Shown: positions 34,321 through 49,500 of the stretch, piece by piece
Layout of the letters: each line of letters opens with the position of its first letter
Numbering within the stretch: the first letter of the stretch is position 1
Assembly (NCBI GenBank): GCA_020746105.1
Contig: CM036618.1
Span: 93,738,122-93,802,121, forward strand
Length of the DNA: 64,000 nt
Source: Trogon surrucura
Lineage: Eukaryota > Chordata > Aves > Trogoniformes > Trogonidae
Direction: 5' to 3'
Notes under the pieces: model-generated
The model's input: only the letters and a program-made list of their open reading frames with translations
Database searches by the model: none
What the model was told of the DNA's origin: nothing
Translations under genes and position numbers: made by a program

Positions 34321-36669
34321 CCTAATTATGATTGTTTCATTTTTACCTGAATGTGTTCTGTTCCAACTTCTGACAGCCTGCAGCATCCATGGGACATCCC
34401 ATTCACACATGTGAGAGAAGCATATGGTCTCAAAAGCGGTAGGTTGTGAGGTCTTTCAGTGTCCTGCCACCTCTCTAACTGATCTCATGTAAGGCCAGAA
34501 GGAGAGATTGAAGATGTCACTGTTAGGACAGGTAAGTGAGATATGTTAGTGTTGATTTGGTGGTCCCTAACAGGTGGGCACTTCAGGTCAACTTCTTATG
34601 GAATTAGGAGAAAAAAATGGATTCTGTTTCAGACTGCTGGGATTTTTGTGATCTGTCATAGTGAGACATCTGATTATGAAGAAACGGAATTGCCATGCTG
34701 TACCAAACAAATGGACTGTATAATTTAATAATCCCACTGTGATAGTACCTGGTAAAATGCTTCAGATCAAGTACAGGGAACCTAGCAGAAGACAAGTAGG
34801 GAATGACTTGCCAACAGAGGACGGTTCTTTTTAATTCTTATCAGTTACCAACTAGCTTAGGCCCTGAAGCAAGAAGGTTTATATCCTTTCCTAACAAAAG
34901 AAAACATGTATTCTATTTAATGAGAACATCCCCAATTACATTATCCATATAAATGTCTAATCCTTTTTAAAAATCCTACTAATCTCTTAGGCTTAATATT
35001 ATCTTATGGGAATGAGCTAATTAGGCATTGTATAAAATGTATTCCCTTTTAACAGTTTTATATTTGCTGCCTTTTACTTCCATTGAATGTCCCTTTATCC
35101 TTGTATTCTGGGAGGATGAATAGGAGCATCTATTTTTCCTTCTTTCTACCACCCGCATCTCAATCAGGAATCTCCTCTCTGACATACAACTTTCAGAGTT
35201 CCCAGATCTTCCCCATTTGAACACCATATTCACAGCATTTTGCAATTTCTCCCACTTGTATCTGAGAGCCCGATTCGGTATGTTTACCAAAACGGGAAAA
35301 CAGCGCAGGGCAAGAAGACTGTGCCGTTGACTTAAACAAGGGCATTACTATGACGGCAGACTGACTTTACTTACATATTCGATCAACTAGTTATGCTGTG
35401 AGCAAGAGAATCCTCTGCGCTCTCCCTTGTGGCACCTCAGTTTCCTTCTCAAGGAGCTACAGCTCAAGCAAAACCCATGAGGTGTGGTGGTGCTTTCCAA
35501 CACTCCTTCTGGAGCCATTGCCTGTGCCTGACAATGTGGGATGGCCCCACTGCCTCCTCCTGCTTCTGCTGGTTGCCTGTGCCATTTGCTCCGTATCTTC
35601 TAGGTGTGAGGAGACTGCAGCAGTGTCAGATCCACCTCTTACACCTCACTTTCCACTTCCTCTTCCAAATGGTTAAACAGTGGCCATAGTAGGGATTAAG
35701 GAGATATCTTGCTGCATCATCTTAAAAACTGATTGCTTATTCCTAAATGTTGTTTCCAATCCTTTCTGCAGGTGTTGGATGGCTCCTCCTTTCACCTTTT
35801 ACCCACCTTGCCTTTTTAAGAGTACTTTGGTAGGGGGTTTTGATATGTGATTTTAAGCGACCAAATAAAATTTGACAATTTGTTCACATCCTATAAAACC
35901 CTGCAGTGGTACTGGAGTCATGATAGTAAAGCTTAGTTCTTGCTAGAATATAAAGAGCCTGTATGGAGCAGAATATAAAAATTGTGAAGGATTTCTATGT
36001 TCTGGATTCAGTACAGCATTTCTTCTGGCTCTCATCCAAGCTTCTCCACATTGATTTTTTTTTTTCCCGAGCTTATACAGGAAGCCAAACAACCTTTTCA
36101 TTGAACCCAGAAGTAAACTGATCACAAGCCAGAGATGAGTCCTCTCTCTGCAGCTATCTGAACCATTACAGCAGCATTTGTTGAGTGTGCTTTTATTTTT
36201 CTGTTTTTAATCTGCAGTGTGCTGACAGGCCCAGAAAGATCTCTCTTAATGGACTTTAATAGCAATGCAGCACTAAATTTATATAGCACCTGCCACACCA
36301 AGGCATCCCGGTAGACTTCCCAAATAATAGAGTTTAAAACTTCTGATTTCACGAGCCAAAGGCAAGGCTCAAGAGAACCAAATTAAGTTTGAGATTTAAA
36401 ATATTGACAAGCTTGACATTATTAATTTCAAGAGGTGAATTCCTCACCACTGGAATGGATTGCAGGGAAGAGACCAGGGGAGGATCAGCAGAGACACTAC
36501 TGATTGACTTTTACAACCACACACCTGGATGGGAACCCAGGAACGAAAACCTTTGTTCCACACGCAACAATTGCATGTTTACAGCTGCTTAACCCACTGT
36601 AATTAAAATAAGTCATCCATAAAAGCAACAGGAAGTCTGAAGTCAGGCTTGCTGTATGTAATTTTGAGC

Positions 36670-36860
36670 TTTCATGCAGTGCCTTCTATACGGCAGTCTC
36701 ACAGCACTCTACAACTATTAACGGGTTACGCCTCCCTGGTAGCAAAAGCATTACAGCTATTGCAAACGGAGACACATAAAGATCAAATGATCTGTGGAAA
36801 TGAATTCATAGTAGTACTAATAGCAGAAACCCAGGAGCTCTGGTCCTCAGATTCCTCATC
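36670..36860 (+). repeat. Possible ancient MIR/L3-like repeat
   Basis: CAGTGCCTTCTATACGGCAG, CTCACAGCACTCTACAACTA and, further on, GAAACCCAGGAGCTCTGGTC follow the order of phrases in old amniote repeats of the MIR/L3 kind. Strongly decayed. Confidence 0.4.
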
Positions 36861-39800
36861 CATCCCTTAGACTATGAAGCTTTCTGAAACTCCAAGGGGA
36901 CAATGTGTCATATGCATGAATTCACTTTGGTCCTAATCCTAAGAATGATTGGATATGTGCTATTAAGGCTACTATAATGTTAATAATTGTAGCCTCTAAC
37001 TGGTGTAAAGCAGGTGTCACTTCCCTTCATCAATAGGATTTCATGATTTTAAAGCCAAGGAAGCAGAAGAACCAACCCTACTCATCTTTCAGCAATAAAT
37101 GAAATAAGTTGGAAACATCTCGTGGACCACCTGAAACAGGAACACAAGGAAATGCTGAAATGTTAAAACATTTATGAACACAGTGGACAGATCCTGGTAA
37201 GAGATCTTTTCAATGGAATAGGAAACCTGTTTCTTAGCTATCTACGCAAGCTGATGAAAGCTGCTTCTGAACTGTGTCTGCAAAATTCAACATAGGTCAC
37301 ACTTTCCAGTAGGAAACAGGGCACATGCTGTCTGAACACTACAACCAATACATACTTTTTAGTTCCATATCTTTAAGACTTAAAGGCATCTTCAATGACT
37401 ACAGCTATCTTCTTATTCGCAAGCTACTTATCACATGTCTAGTAAATCTGTGAGCACCAATCAGTGCATCAAGCTACAAGTTCCTATTTGAAACTCCTAA
37501 AATATTTTTTTATAATGGCAATAAATGATTTTGATTCAAATGGTATAAGTAACTGCAGCTTATAGATATTATGCAGAACTGATCTTTGAAATAAGGCATT
37601 TTTATTTCTCTGCTGTAAGATTGCCCTCCTTGATTTGCAAACCATTCTCAGACATTTTGCTGCCAGGCAAAAGGTGACATGTAAAATAAGCTGTTGGAAG
37701 GAAAGGGTATGACTGATCAAAAAGTATGCACAAAAAAAGGCAAAAAGAGCTTTTCTCTGAAAGAAAAAGTTTATAACCAACTCAAGCGGAAAAAAACTGA
37801 TCTGGAAATTCAGACTATTCTTATCATCCAATATATGAACTCCACCCTTCGCTAATGTCACTCTCTCCTTCTACCTCCCAAGAAGACCTTTTACAATTCT
37901 TTTTTTTTGAGTGACTTCTGAAGGTCTGAGGAGGAGCATAGCTCTGGCTGGCTGGGAACCAATTAGTGCCCTGCACCTAATCCACAAATTTGCAGCATGT
38001 CTCTGGAAACCAAAATGCTGAACCAGTGCCCTTGGGCTCCCCTACAAACATTTGGTGTCAGCAGAATCCAGCTGGGTAAATCAGATAACAGGTATCAAAG
38101 GCCCAGTTCTGTCACTTCAAGAAAACATAGGACCACTGTCAGTACTACCCAAGTGAAGAAGATATTTCTTTGGGTTAAACAGTCCCAGAATAAGAAGGAT
38201 TAGTTCTAGTTCCTTGCAGCATTCAGATGGGAAAATGATGAAGAGATGTGTTATTTTAAATGTCTAAGCACCACAGAGGCACAGCATAAAACATGAGGCA
38301 TGCTGCGTGGCAGAGCTCCCCTTGGTTCATGCACCAGCCTGCATAAGCTGGGAAACAGGCAGTAAAAAATGTTACTTCCTATCTTTTCTGCCATTGCATT
38401 CAAAGCTGGAGTGAACAGTCATCAAGAAGAAGCTGATGCTGGTACTCGATAAAGGAGGAAATCAGCCTAGCGTGGGTCGTGGACAGGCAAAAGGATCAGA
38501 CACAAGAAGGGACAAAAAAAAACCTCATGGGTATTTAATATGACTGACATGTTTAATTGGGTGCCCTTCCTGAGAGTTGCTGTCACCTGGGCAGGGGATT
38601 TGGTGGGGAGCTGAAAAGCAGCTTTAGCATCTCGCAGCTTGAAGGAGGAGAAGGGAGGCTCACAGATTCTCTGGGGAAGAGCTGAGCTTTTTGTTAGGTT
38701 TTATCCAGGGTTGGCACAGCACGGGAGGGCGAGAGAGCAGAGAGGGAGTTTAGTAAGTGGGTACTTTACCCTGGGTTTTTCAGTGGTTTTATACATGTAG
38801 AGAATTCTACTCAAGAGCCCAGTACTGCTGGGTGCTGTCAGCACATAAACCATCAAGGCAGTTCTCCCTTGATAGAGTTACCAGCCAGGAGCAGGGAGCA
38901 GAACAGATCAATATATAATGTGGGAGTCGCCAGCAAACCACCTGCTTAACCAACGTCTAACAGCCTGTCTCCAGAAATAGACTACATGAGACAAACATGG
39001 GTATAAGATATTCTGCAGCAAATAATTATGGATTAAGCTACAGCTAACTGCTGATAGTTTGTCTCTCATGCGTTTTTATACCACCTTAACTGTGACTGCA
39101 GTCTTCATGCATTTTACTTCAAATTCTTTTTCATCCTCCTGAAAAGAAGCTAGCCATAGACCTCTTGCGGGGGCATAAATTAGAGTCTAGCTTTCAGTGT
39201 AAGCTGAACCCAAACTGGACACAGCTGAAATCTCAACAGCAGAGTTTAATTTTAGTAGTTCTTCAATGCCACCACGTCTCCTAAGCCTGTATTTTCCAGC
39301 CTTTCTATTGCTTCTCCTTTCCCTTCAGCTTACTAGAAGCCACCTGCTTGTTTCTAGCAAAGCTGAAACCCAAAATATCACAACACGCTCCATTTCTTCA
39401 CCACTCAGCTCTTTTCAACAGTCTGAGAAGATACTACCTGAATGGTCTGTGCACTGGGATGAGTGTTCGGCCCTGGGGGCTCACTAGTGAGAGGAGGGGA
39501 AAGAACATGGTTTGGGATGACATGCTGATACTCGCATGAAAATAGCCATGGGAGGTTGGCAAATGAAAGGTTCAGGCAGATGAACGTCGTGCACAGTTGC
39601 AGATTAAATACTTTTAGGCCGTCTTGCTATCTGTGACAGATTAAATACATCTCACATCAGGGCAGACTGACTACAATTAGATCATCTCACTATGAAGAGA
39701 AGCCATGAGGTTGTCCCACAGCAAGGTGACTGATGAGGCACACGGTCAAGTGTTGATATGGGATCAAAGTCAAGAGAGAACAGAGTATCTTGGGAAAGAC

Positions 39801-40777
39801 CTTGGCAACAGGAGGACCAAAAAAAAAAAGCAGGAACAGACCTTGGGACAGATTGTGTGATTAAGTGGAGCTGGAGATAATTGTATTTTAAAGATCTCCT
39901 GGGGAATGGGCTCAGAATAGAAGCAGCAGCAGGGCTGGATCTGTAGTTATGTAGATAGCTATTGCTGCATTTGTTAGCATGGAGAAGGAAACAGAGAACT
40001 GTGGTCTACATGAATAAGTTTCTTTTTCACAGGTCAGTACGCTGTTAACACAGATGTACCAATACTAGTGGCATAACACTGTCCCGCACAGGCTCTTCTA
40101 AGTCCCAGGGCTATACTAAATGAAACTGTGGGCAGAAGTAATAGTCTCTTGAGGTTATTTGTTCACAGCGTGCTATTCAAGAATACTGCAGGAAGCTGAA
40201 AAAGAGATATTTTTTTAACCATCTTCTGGTATCTCAGTTCACCACCACCTGGACAATCACCCCAGTTATTCCTTATTCCTGATGGATGCTTCCAATTTTT
40301 TACAGAGGTGAGATTTGCTGAAAGCTGTGATATTCCTAAGCAAAATAAATGTCCAACAGCTGCCTATGCATTCATTTGAATATCAGTCAACAGGTGCTGA
40401 AAGCTCCCCTCTGAGTAAGTAGATGGTTTTCTATCAAAAGCCCAAGAAAAGTTATCCACTCTCCTGTTTGGGGGTCTACAGGAAAATGCCATCCTTGCAG
40501 AGTTTCCCTAGGCTGGAGAAGCAGTAGAACAGCCATGACAATGGCTAATGCATCTCATTGCCTTAACATTTCAAGCTACTCACCTTGCTTTTTTTTTCCT
40601 AGATTAGTTTAATGAAACCATTTGAAAACATGACAATAGCATAGGTGTGGCTGTCGCTGGTAATCAGGCTACTCATATCTTTTGAAGAGGCTAAGCAATT
40701 AAATGTAGGCATGCCTAGCAAGCAGAAATACTAACTTGTGGCCATGCTGTGCTGTAGGACTTAAAATAGAATTTTCT

Positions 40778-40790
40778 TTCTTTCTTTCTC
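40778..40790. repeat. Short TTTC microsatellite
   Basis: Three to four tandem TTTC units (TTTCTTTCTTTC) inside AT-rich sequence. Confidence 0.7.
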
Positions 40791-43700
40791 TGTTCAAGAA
40801 GTAACATGCTCTTTCATTCTTTTGATAGGACCTGCCACCTCAGTCTGGCTATGGCAGCTGTTCTGACCTTTCAGCAAGAGACGTGTGATGCAGGAATAGG
40901 GCTGCAAATGAACTCAAAGGGAACAAGGTGCAAGGAAAGTCCAGTGGCTTCATACACGTGCCTGGGTACTAGGAGGGTGAGAGAGACAGGGAGAAAGGAG
41001 ACAGGAGCAGGGAGCTACGCAGTACATAGAGTGTGAGTAGGGGGCACAGGACAAAAAGCAGCAGGAGCTCGAGCAGCTCATCATTTAAATAGCCATCAAG
41101 TGAAAACCCCAGCTACAGCACTTGTGACAGTACCATCTCCCACTGTAGCACCTCAGTACATCCTCTGAACCGCCTGGGTGATGCTGGTGATGAATCCCCT
41201 TCAAACTTTGTTATGTCTACATAAATTGGTTAGATTGACAGTAGATCTGTACATCTATGCTGGAGAAGGAAGCAAAAATAAAGAAGTTGTATTCAAAGCT
41301 TGCAATAAAACATCAAAATCTTTTGCGAGTATAAAAGGAAGGGTAATGTCTTCCTCTGCCCTTGACAGCTGTATGCAGCATCACATCCCCCATCACAGCA
41401 TCACAGAGGCCATCCTGAGATGTTGATCGTGAGGACACAGGTCACCTCTGACACTTTGGTCCAGCCACAGCATGGATGAGTGCCTTTGCTGGCTGTCCAT
41501 GCATGGGTGCAAACTAGCATGGCTTTGAAGCCCTTGCTGGAGAACTCTCCTGATCTTCTCACAGATCTTGTGCAGGTGCACTGTGCTGCAGTAAATAGGA
41601 ACTGCATCCAGTGGACTTTGCAGGCCACACAAACATGCCTTCAGTGTACCAGATGTGTGTGCCAGTGTCAACTCAGCATGTATGAATTGCCTGCTCCCAG
41701 GTGCTTTGATTTCATCATTTAACTTCTCAATCCAGAGCAGTGCAGTCTGCTTTTCTTTGAGAAGGGATACTCAGCTGGCAGGATATGCAGTGCAGGGTCC
41801 CTTGCCTAATTGCTGTAGTCCTTTAAGCTGGCATGGCCAAGGGCCAGGTGAAAGACCCTGTGTGTGAGAGCAGCTGTCTCCTTCTCTGCAGTAAATCGGC
41901 ATAGACAGAAAGTGCTGGGATAGAAGCAAGAGGATCACAATGTGTGGCCTTCCCTTGGAACCCAAAGCAGGGAGGCAATGTGCCCATCCCAGAAACGCAG
42001 GGTGCCACTGCTGAGAATGAATAAAGGCTATCAACACTTGCTCCCAATCATGCTGTCTGGAGGACTTGCATCACCTCCTGGTCACACATGCAAATAAGCT
42101 TGCATTAAGGAGTCTCTCCTACTAATTACAGGTAACAACTGTACTAAGAAGTGCAGTCAGCTCACACCTCAGACCTATTGTCTATAAATTGCTTTCAAAA
42201 GCCGGCAGAAATTCCTGGATGGGGTTTTAAAGCTTTTCTTTGAAACCAAGAAAGCAGAAAGCTTTCTTCCCTGGAGAACTGATTAGAAATTGGCCTACAC
42301 TGACGCAGTCTAAATCCAGCCTTAACTATGAATAACAGAATAGGAAAACAAAGCAGCTTGTCCCAGATCCCATTCTGAGGTGTTAAAGAGAAACTGTCAT
42401 AGCACTTCAGAAATAGATGCTATTACAGACAAAGCCACTGTGCCAGCTTTTCCCTTGGCCTCCTTAAACCTATCACGTCCCTTTTAACCACTGCTGGGGG
42501 GGTTAATAAAGGAATGAGTAAACTCAGCAGGCAAAACAAGCGACAGTCCCAGCAACGCTGACCAGCTTCAGGAGGCTAATTGCGACAGTAAGGGCTTGAG
42601 GATCCCTGCTCAGAAGTCTCTCAGGTTTTGTATTGCTTCTCAAGAGCCCACTGATATCTTCTCTCTTCCTATTCTCCTGTTACTCTTTTCTCCATTGCTA
42701 TGGCTTCCACCTGTGGTATTTCACTGAACTATTTTCAGCTTGTTAACCATTGACCTGTCCCCATGTTCTGTCTCCTCCTGTCTTCTCCTGTCAGCAGCCT
42801 TCAAGATGTACTCTGTAACCTGTCCCTCTGTTGAAAAGTTGTCCGTAAAATGTAATAATCCTCCTGAAAGCCATTTGCAAATCAAAATAGTGACTCATCC
42901 TCTCTCTCCTACATGGGATAGAGGTGGTTAAATAGACATCATCATCCCGTGTTTCATTCCTATGGGCAGCATTGTGCTACAAACCCTAATGTGGGCATTA
43001 GTACTGGTCTTCTGGCCAGACTCTTACTCCACTTGGATCTCATTTGTCCTACAAATCCACACATTTGTAGCTCGTATAGACCAGACTCATTGCTGAAGTC
43101 AAAGATGGGTTTGGGAAGATGGAGGGGTGAGTTCAACTTCAGAAGATGAACTTAAGCTACAATGAGTCTGTTTCTATCTCCTCTCCCTGCCCCAGTACCT
43201 TTACATCCCCCACCCACATACAAACACTGATAACCACTTTCTCTCCCACCTGCTCATAAGTCCTCCTTCTCACAGGAGCTGACTGCAACTCCAGGGACAG
43301 CTGTGTATTTGGAGAGGGTGTTACATGCTATGCAACCTGGGATGGAGTCCCAAAGACTGAGACAAGGCTTGCCATGCCTTCTGCTGCAGGAAAGAAAAGG
43401 AGAGCTGTTCCTTGTGCTATGGGAAATATCACTCCCCCAGCAGTGGCCCCACACTGTACAGTCCGTCCGTCTTTCTGCACCACAGGTAGCATCAACAGCT
43501 GTGCAGGAACAAAATAAGGACCAAGAGCTGAAGTCTGATGGCCACTCATGTAGAAGGCTGTGGTCATACAGCTCAGGTGCTTTCACTCAGTCTGCTTTCC
43601 ACTTTCTGTCTTGTCTACAACGTTGTGCGCAATTCTTTCTCTTGCAGCTGTGCCAAGGTTTCTCCCCATGGCTAGTATCTCGTCAGAAGCCTCTCCTTAA

Positions 43701-45794
43701 ACGCTGCTTCACGTCCAGATTCCCTGTCCTAACTGGCCCAGTTTCCTGGAAACCATTCTTTCACAGCTTACTGCTCTGGTTTCTTACCTGCTGCTTTGCT
43801 CTCTAGGTTCTCCTCAAATTTCTTGCCTGACTGTGAAACAAAATGGAGCATCCTGGCTTCAGCAGCAGTGTTAAAGTGAAATGCTTTGCAGCTTGACAGG
43901 AGGAGATGCAGAGATCCCCTGCTGTGCTTCTAAGGAAAATTCAAAACTTCAGCATTCTCCTTACTCACCTTCAAAGAGCACCATCTCCTCACCCTATGGC
44001 ATATGCCTTAGCTCTTCCAAGCTGGAGTTGCAGCTCTGCCCTCGGAGTGAAAGACTCCTTCAGATCTCACCATTTGCAGCCTGGGGAGAGGAGAGCAGAG
44101 CACACCACTACTGGTGGGTTACTGCAGGGGGCACAGCAGGACTCTCCAGCAGCCCCTCACCAATTCACCTCCTCCTCCCTCTTCAGCCTCTGTCCAAAGC
44201 CAATGGCTGCTGCCCTGGCCTGGGGAGGACCAAGCTGCTCAGGGCCACTACATCATCCAACCTTTCATGCTTGTATTCTGCGATTGCATCAATGCAATGG
44301 GCAAAGTGGGACACATTGGGGCTCCCTGGCAAGCTAGAGGAGTGGTTCCTGGGAGCAGAAGGGGACACGGATTTACAAGGCGGGGCTGCAGGTTTGAGGA
44401 CCAGCATGAGCACTGAGCAGCTCACCAGATGCTTCTGCATGATGTGACAGCTTTGCCTGGCTGCCTGCAATTCCACCCAGAGACTGCCCAGCCATTCGCA
44501 GCCAACAGCTGGGGAAATGCTTCTCGAAGTCGATCTGAAAGGCGAGGGGACTGAGCACAAAATGTGGCAGCTCAGTCATATGACATAAAGGAAAGTCGTC
44601 AGTGTACACACAGCAGAGGAAACTGCTATGGGTACAACTGTTAACACTTTAAACTTGTTTTATAACAGCATCAGACAAATTTGAAACAGCTGCTCTGTAT
44701 GCTCTTCATTTCCAGCAGCAATGTCTTTTTTTTTTTTTCTTGTAGAAGAAATTGGTGCTGCTGCTGTTTACAAAATTACCCAAGCTGCACTTATGACTTC
44801 TAAGTTCTGATCTTGCTGTGATCACATGGATACCATAAATGGCAAGATCAGGGTTTGCTCTGCTAAGTTGATGCCACTGCCCTGAAAGAACTAAATGTTG
44901 GATACATTATGGAAAGGAGCAGGCAGGGGCAGCAAGGGAGATCTGGCGGCTCCCATTTCACATTCTCTAAGACCTTTTGTCATTGAACTACAGAACACTT
45001 TCTCATGCCGCCGAGCAATTAAGCCTCCCTGACACTGGAGCATTTATGAGAGAATTACTGCTCATCTCAGCTATGCTCAGAAACACCAGGCCAAAAGTCA
45101 GAGAATTGATAAACCTTTTGAGGTGCCTGGAAATATGTTCCGATGCCAAATCCTTGGTCTGACATCTTCAGAGCAGCAGAGGAAAGAGCAGAAATAGCTT
45201 ATATTTAAATAGATTGCCTGGGGCAGGCAACTTCCAGTCTAATGAAGGCTGGACTGCTTTATATTTATACAAGATGGAAATTTTATTACGCTTGTTTATC
45301 TGTGCTGCAGTACGACCCAGAAGACCTGGGCGCAGATAACGTCCCTTTGCGCTAGGCATTATGAAAATGCTTAAGAGAAGCCAGGCAGAGAAAATAGAGG
45401 AAATATATAACTATCACTGATCTTCTACCCTTCCATTTACCCATATTCTTTTGGCCCAAGTCCCATTTCAAATGGAAGAACACGTATAGTGCTTTATTTA
45501 TTTTTATCCATTTAATTTATAAACCAAGTAGTTGCAGCAAAGATGAGTCAGGACACAGTTGTGAAGTGAATCTGGACCCTGTGCAGAGGATGCAGGTCTT
45601 TGGGGCTGCTCAAGGAGGACCCAAGGCAGGAGGTCTGCAAGAGGCCACAGACTGCATCGGTTGCTATATTGGGAGTCGAGCGACATGAATGCTATAACTA
45701 GACCTGCAGGTGCCTTCTTGTGTGACGCTGAGCAGCTTGTTTCACTTTCCAAGGCTGCTTTCCTCCTGGCAAAACTGCTGTAACAATCCTTATC

Positions 45795-45822
45795 TTTTTT
45801 TTTTTTTTTTTTTAAAAAAAAA
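45795..45822. repeat. T19-A9 homopolymer pair
   Basis: Nineteen T followed directly by nine A. This can fold on itself and is a likely site of length error in any assembly. Confidence 0.85.
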
Positions 45823-46473
45823 TAGTGCTGGAAATAACTTACTAAAAAGAGCTTTCAAAGGCAAAGAATGGTCTTTGCTGAGTCTGCGATCCAGCATCAA
45901 GAAATGCCTAGCGCAATGTGACCATCATTACACATTCATAAGTCTCATGGTTTATAATAACAATAAAAGCCTTGGCTTGTCTAGAATACCTGCAGGTTTG
46001 TTTCTCTACGTGTGATTTCAGTATTAGTCACTGTCACATCTGTGTGGGGCCACTACCCATTTTTGCTTTCTAGGCATCCTCTCTCCTTTTATTACATCAT
46101 GCCTAATGTTTTGATTTTTAAATTTTATTTTAAATATTTTACCTGCCATTTTTAGACTAGTCTAGAATGTTTAATTGCTCTCCATTTTCTGTATCTGTGC
46201 TTTTCTCAAAGTGCCCTGGATTACATAAGTGGCAGGAAGGGGAAGTAATACATATGTGAAATAAATAAAAGCATTATTAATAATTGCCTCTGGGTTAGTC
46301 ATATCCATGCAAATTGCAGCTGGCTGTGTTAAGAACTTTCTCTTTCACCTTGGACCCTCCATCCAGCCATTAATTGCAAAGAAATGGCACCCAGTCACAA
46401 TAATAACAACAACAGTACTTCCTCATTTCTAAAAATGCAATCCAATATTTTTTTTACCAAACTGTTCATCGGA

Positions 46474-46550
46474 TTATTGTTGTTTCCATTTCAGAAAACA
46501 AAACTGAAGCATTGAGAGACTTAAAATAGAAGAATATCAAAGTCCCAATT
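46474..46550 (+). repeat. Possible MIR-like fragment
   Basis: GATTATTGTTGTTTCCATTT, then CAGAAAACAAAACTGAAGCA and TTGAGAGACTTAAA follow the MIR core order (ATTATTATCCCATTTTACAG, then AAACTGAGGCA and a GAGA-TTAA end). Low conservation. Confidence 0.4.
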
Positions 46551-49500
46551 CCTAATTGTGTGCTGTAACTATTTGAACTTGTCCTTTACTTTTCAAATTT
46601 AATGTTTTTATGTTCTAAAAAGACACAGCTATGAACACCTTCTAATCTACGTGACTCATAACCTGATAATTCATGGCTAGTTGATTTTTCTTCCTTTGTC
46701 AACACAACCAATGTCGAGAGCCAAGACGAACTCAGCTTGCCTTCCTTCATCTGGAGACTTCCTTCAAGCAGCAAAGATTGGTTGGATTCACCGAGGCCCA
46801 AGCCAGAGGCGAAGGTGCGGGCATTTCTCTCTTCAGACTGCTTGCACTGACACCCGACGTAATCTCAATGAATAAACAAATCTCGAGGCATTCAGCTGGA
46901 TCACACCCGGCTATGCCAGGTGTGTACAAAACCCAAACCATGCTTTTCAAATGTAGAAGATGAGATGAGCTATGCATCGAAGAGCAGGTGTTTGAAAGCC
47001 TGGCACCCCCGGTCCTGATTCACTCGGTCTTTGGTGCGGTTTAGTTGCTTTTTCCAGGGTCACACCTGTGTTGCTGACTTACTGCAGGTTACTGTCTTCA
47101 TGGTCTGCAGCCTATGGTCTTGGCTCTAGCGAGTCACTGTAATTGCTCGCCTTTATGGTTAGCTATGACTATAGCTCAGACAAGTCCTCTCCACTGCCCT
47201 TTCTCACATGCTCATTTTATTTTTCAGCCTCAATAAGGGCTTTAACAAGAATGATCTTCCAAAAGAAAAGATTTCACTAAGAATATCTGCCTACTGGAGA
47301 GGAATAAAAAGTGATTATTTCAATCAGTTCAAGAGTCTCTCTAACAGATTGGCACCACATGAGTCACTTTTGTCATTTTATGGTAATTAAGATGTCAAGA
47401 TGAGAAGGAAGATGTACAATACTTGTGACATTCTCCACCTGCTCCACTTTACGGTTGTGCACATGTATCTCAACCAGGCAATCATGTTTATACTACAATA
47501 AACAACCTCCAAATGTTCTGATTATACCCAGGTACAATCTTTTCTATTAAATTTGGAAAAAATAGAACACTTGAGAAACAACGGTATTTAATTACTGCTT
47601 CTAAATCTGGTGGAGTTTTGCCTCCTGATTCTGTGAGGTCTGTCACCTCATCTAATCCTGCAACAGGGCCCTGCTGAGAACAAGTCAGAAGCGTATCAGT
47701 GAGACGTAAAAATCAGACTTCACTATGAGAACATTTTCCATATATGCTCTAAGCATTTCTCCCCTTACGGATATCTCTTTTACATCTTAGACCAAACTCC
47801 ATGTGTCCTGCTGGCAAATACCTTCTATTTTTGTTTATAATTTTAAGCATCAATGTATGGTTATGATCCCTCCCCAAATGCAATCGTTCTCTGGCCAAAC
47901 CGCAAACATTAGATTTTCAAAGTATTTCAGTGTCTGCAGGCTGTAATTTGGTTCCTCTTCTCTGCATTCACTCTGATTTGTCTGCAAAAAGATGACCAGA
48001 GAAGAGCTGCAGGGCCACTAGAGCCCGGTTAGAAGGATAACCACCTTCCTCATCTATTTCATGCATTTGGATATGCAGAACTAAAATTACATCATCTGTT
48101 TCTGTTGTCATATAGTTAAACTGTTGCTTGCTGGTCCTCTTCTGGCATCACTGTTTTTCAAGTTCCTTTTCTATCACTAAGTATGTTTCCCCCCCACTTA
48201 ATGTACATTTACAATGCATATTTGCTTCCTAAGGTCAAGACATGCTTTGCTATAGCTGGACCATGTGAAGACTTTCCAAGTATGAATATTCTCACCTAAT
48301 ACCCTGCATATGCTTCCAAAGTGCTCTTTATCCATTTGTCTCTGGATGCTTATACATTAGTTGAGAAACCATCTAGGACTCTTTTGATGGAAAAAAAAAA
48401 TGAGAGAAAAATGTCAGTTAGTGCCAAAACTCCTCAGGGAGCCAGAGGTCTGGTTCAGCAGGAGATCTGTTGGAGGAAGTGCTCACACACTGAAAGGAGA
48501 CTGTGATGCTTTGTTCATGACTGTGTTGGTTTCAGGTCAGGTGAAACATTTTTCTCCCTGCCAACCTCCAAAGAAGCACCACACACCAGTACTTCCCCTT
48601 GCTGCCATGTCTGCACTCCAGAAAACAAGCTTTCTGGTGGTTGCAAATGGAGGGATGCGATTAGAGGAACACGACACAAATCAAAACATTAAAAGGTTTA
48701 GAAAAGTGGGTATAGATTAAAATCAATGCACTAGATTTTCAGGAAACAATGCTGAATGTAATTTAAATTTTGTGTTGTTTAAACAAAGTCGGAAATACTA
48801 CAATTATATGGTGTTGCAAAAGTGGTACTTTAAAAAAAAAAGACCAAATATATTACTGTAAACACACGGCATGACAATGTCAAAGCATACATGTTCCCTC
48901 TTCTCTGACCCACAGCATTCAATTGTCTTTTACTCCTAAAATTTTTTCTCCCCACAGATTATTCCTCTTTAGGGCATTTGTAGTAGGCAAAGTTACAGTT
49001 GTTCAGGTGTATTTATCATCATTGTGCTTAAAAATGTGTTTGCTTTGTATAACAACATTATCCCTAAACTCATGTTTTTCTTGTTTAACTTTGGAGCAAA
49101 TTACCACGTCTGTAAGGTTTTTGTTTGGAAAACTAGAAATTCTACATTATCCCAACATAACTTTACAAAATCAAGAAAAGTTTATTTGAAATAACACAAG
49201 AGTACTGAGCAAGAAAACCAGAGAGAATGCTTCTCCATGACATTTGTAATACTTGAAAGCTAACTCAATGTGAGCTCACTTAAATAGCAAATAAGGACAT
49301 ACAAACTATCAGATCAGCTTTAAAAAGCCAGCAGGTACCACTTATCTGAGAGGTGTTTATAGCCTTCAGTAGCCAGCATGTAAGAGGCAATTTTAATTTT
49401 CGGATGACTTACTCGCTTAAAGGGCCGAGTTAATGAAGCTGGGGCTATTCTGTTCAAGTACTCACTTCTCTTAGTGCACTCAGCAGTGCTGCCTCAGCAT

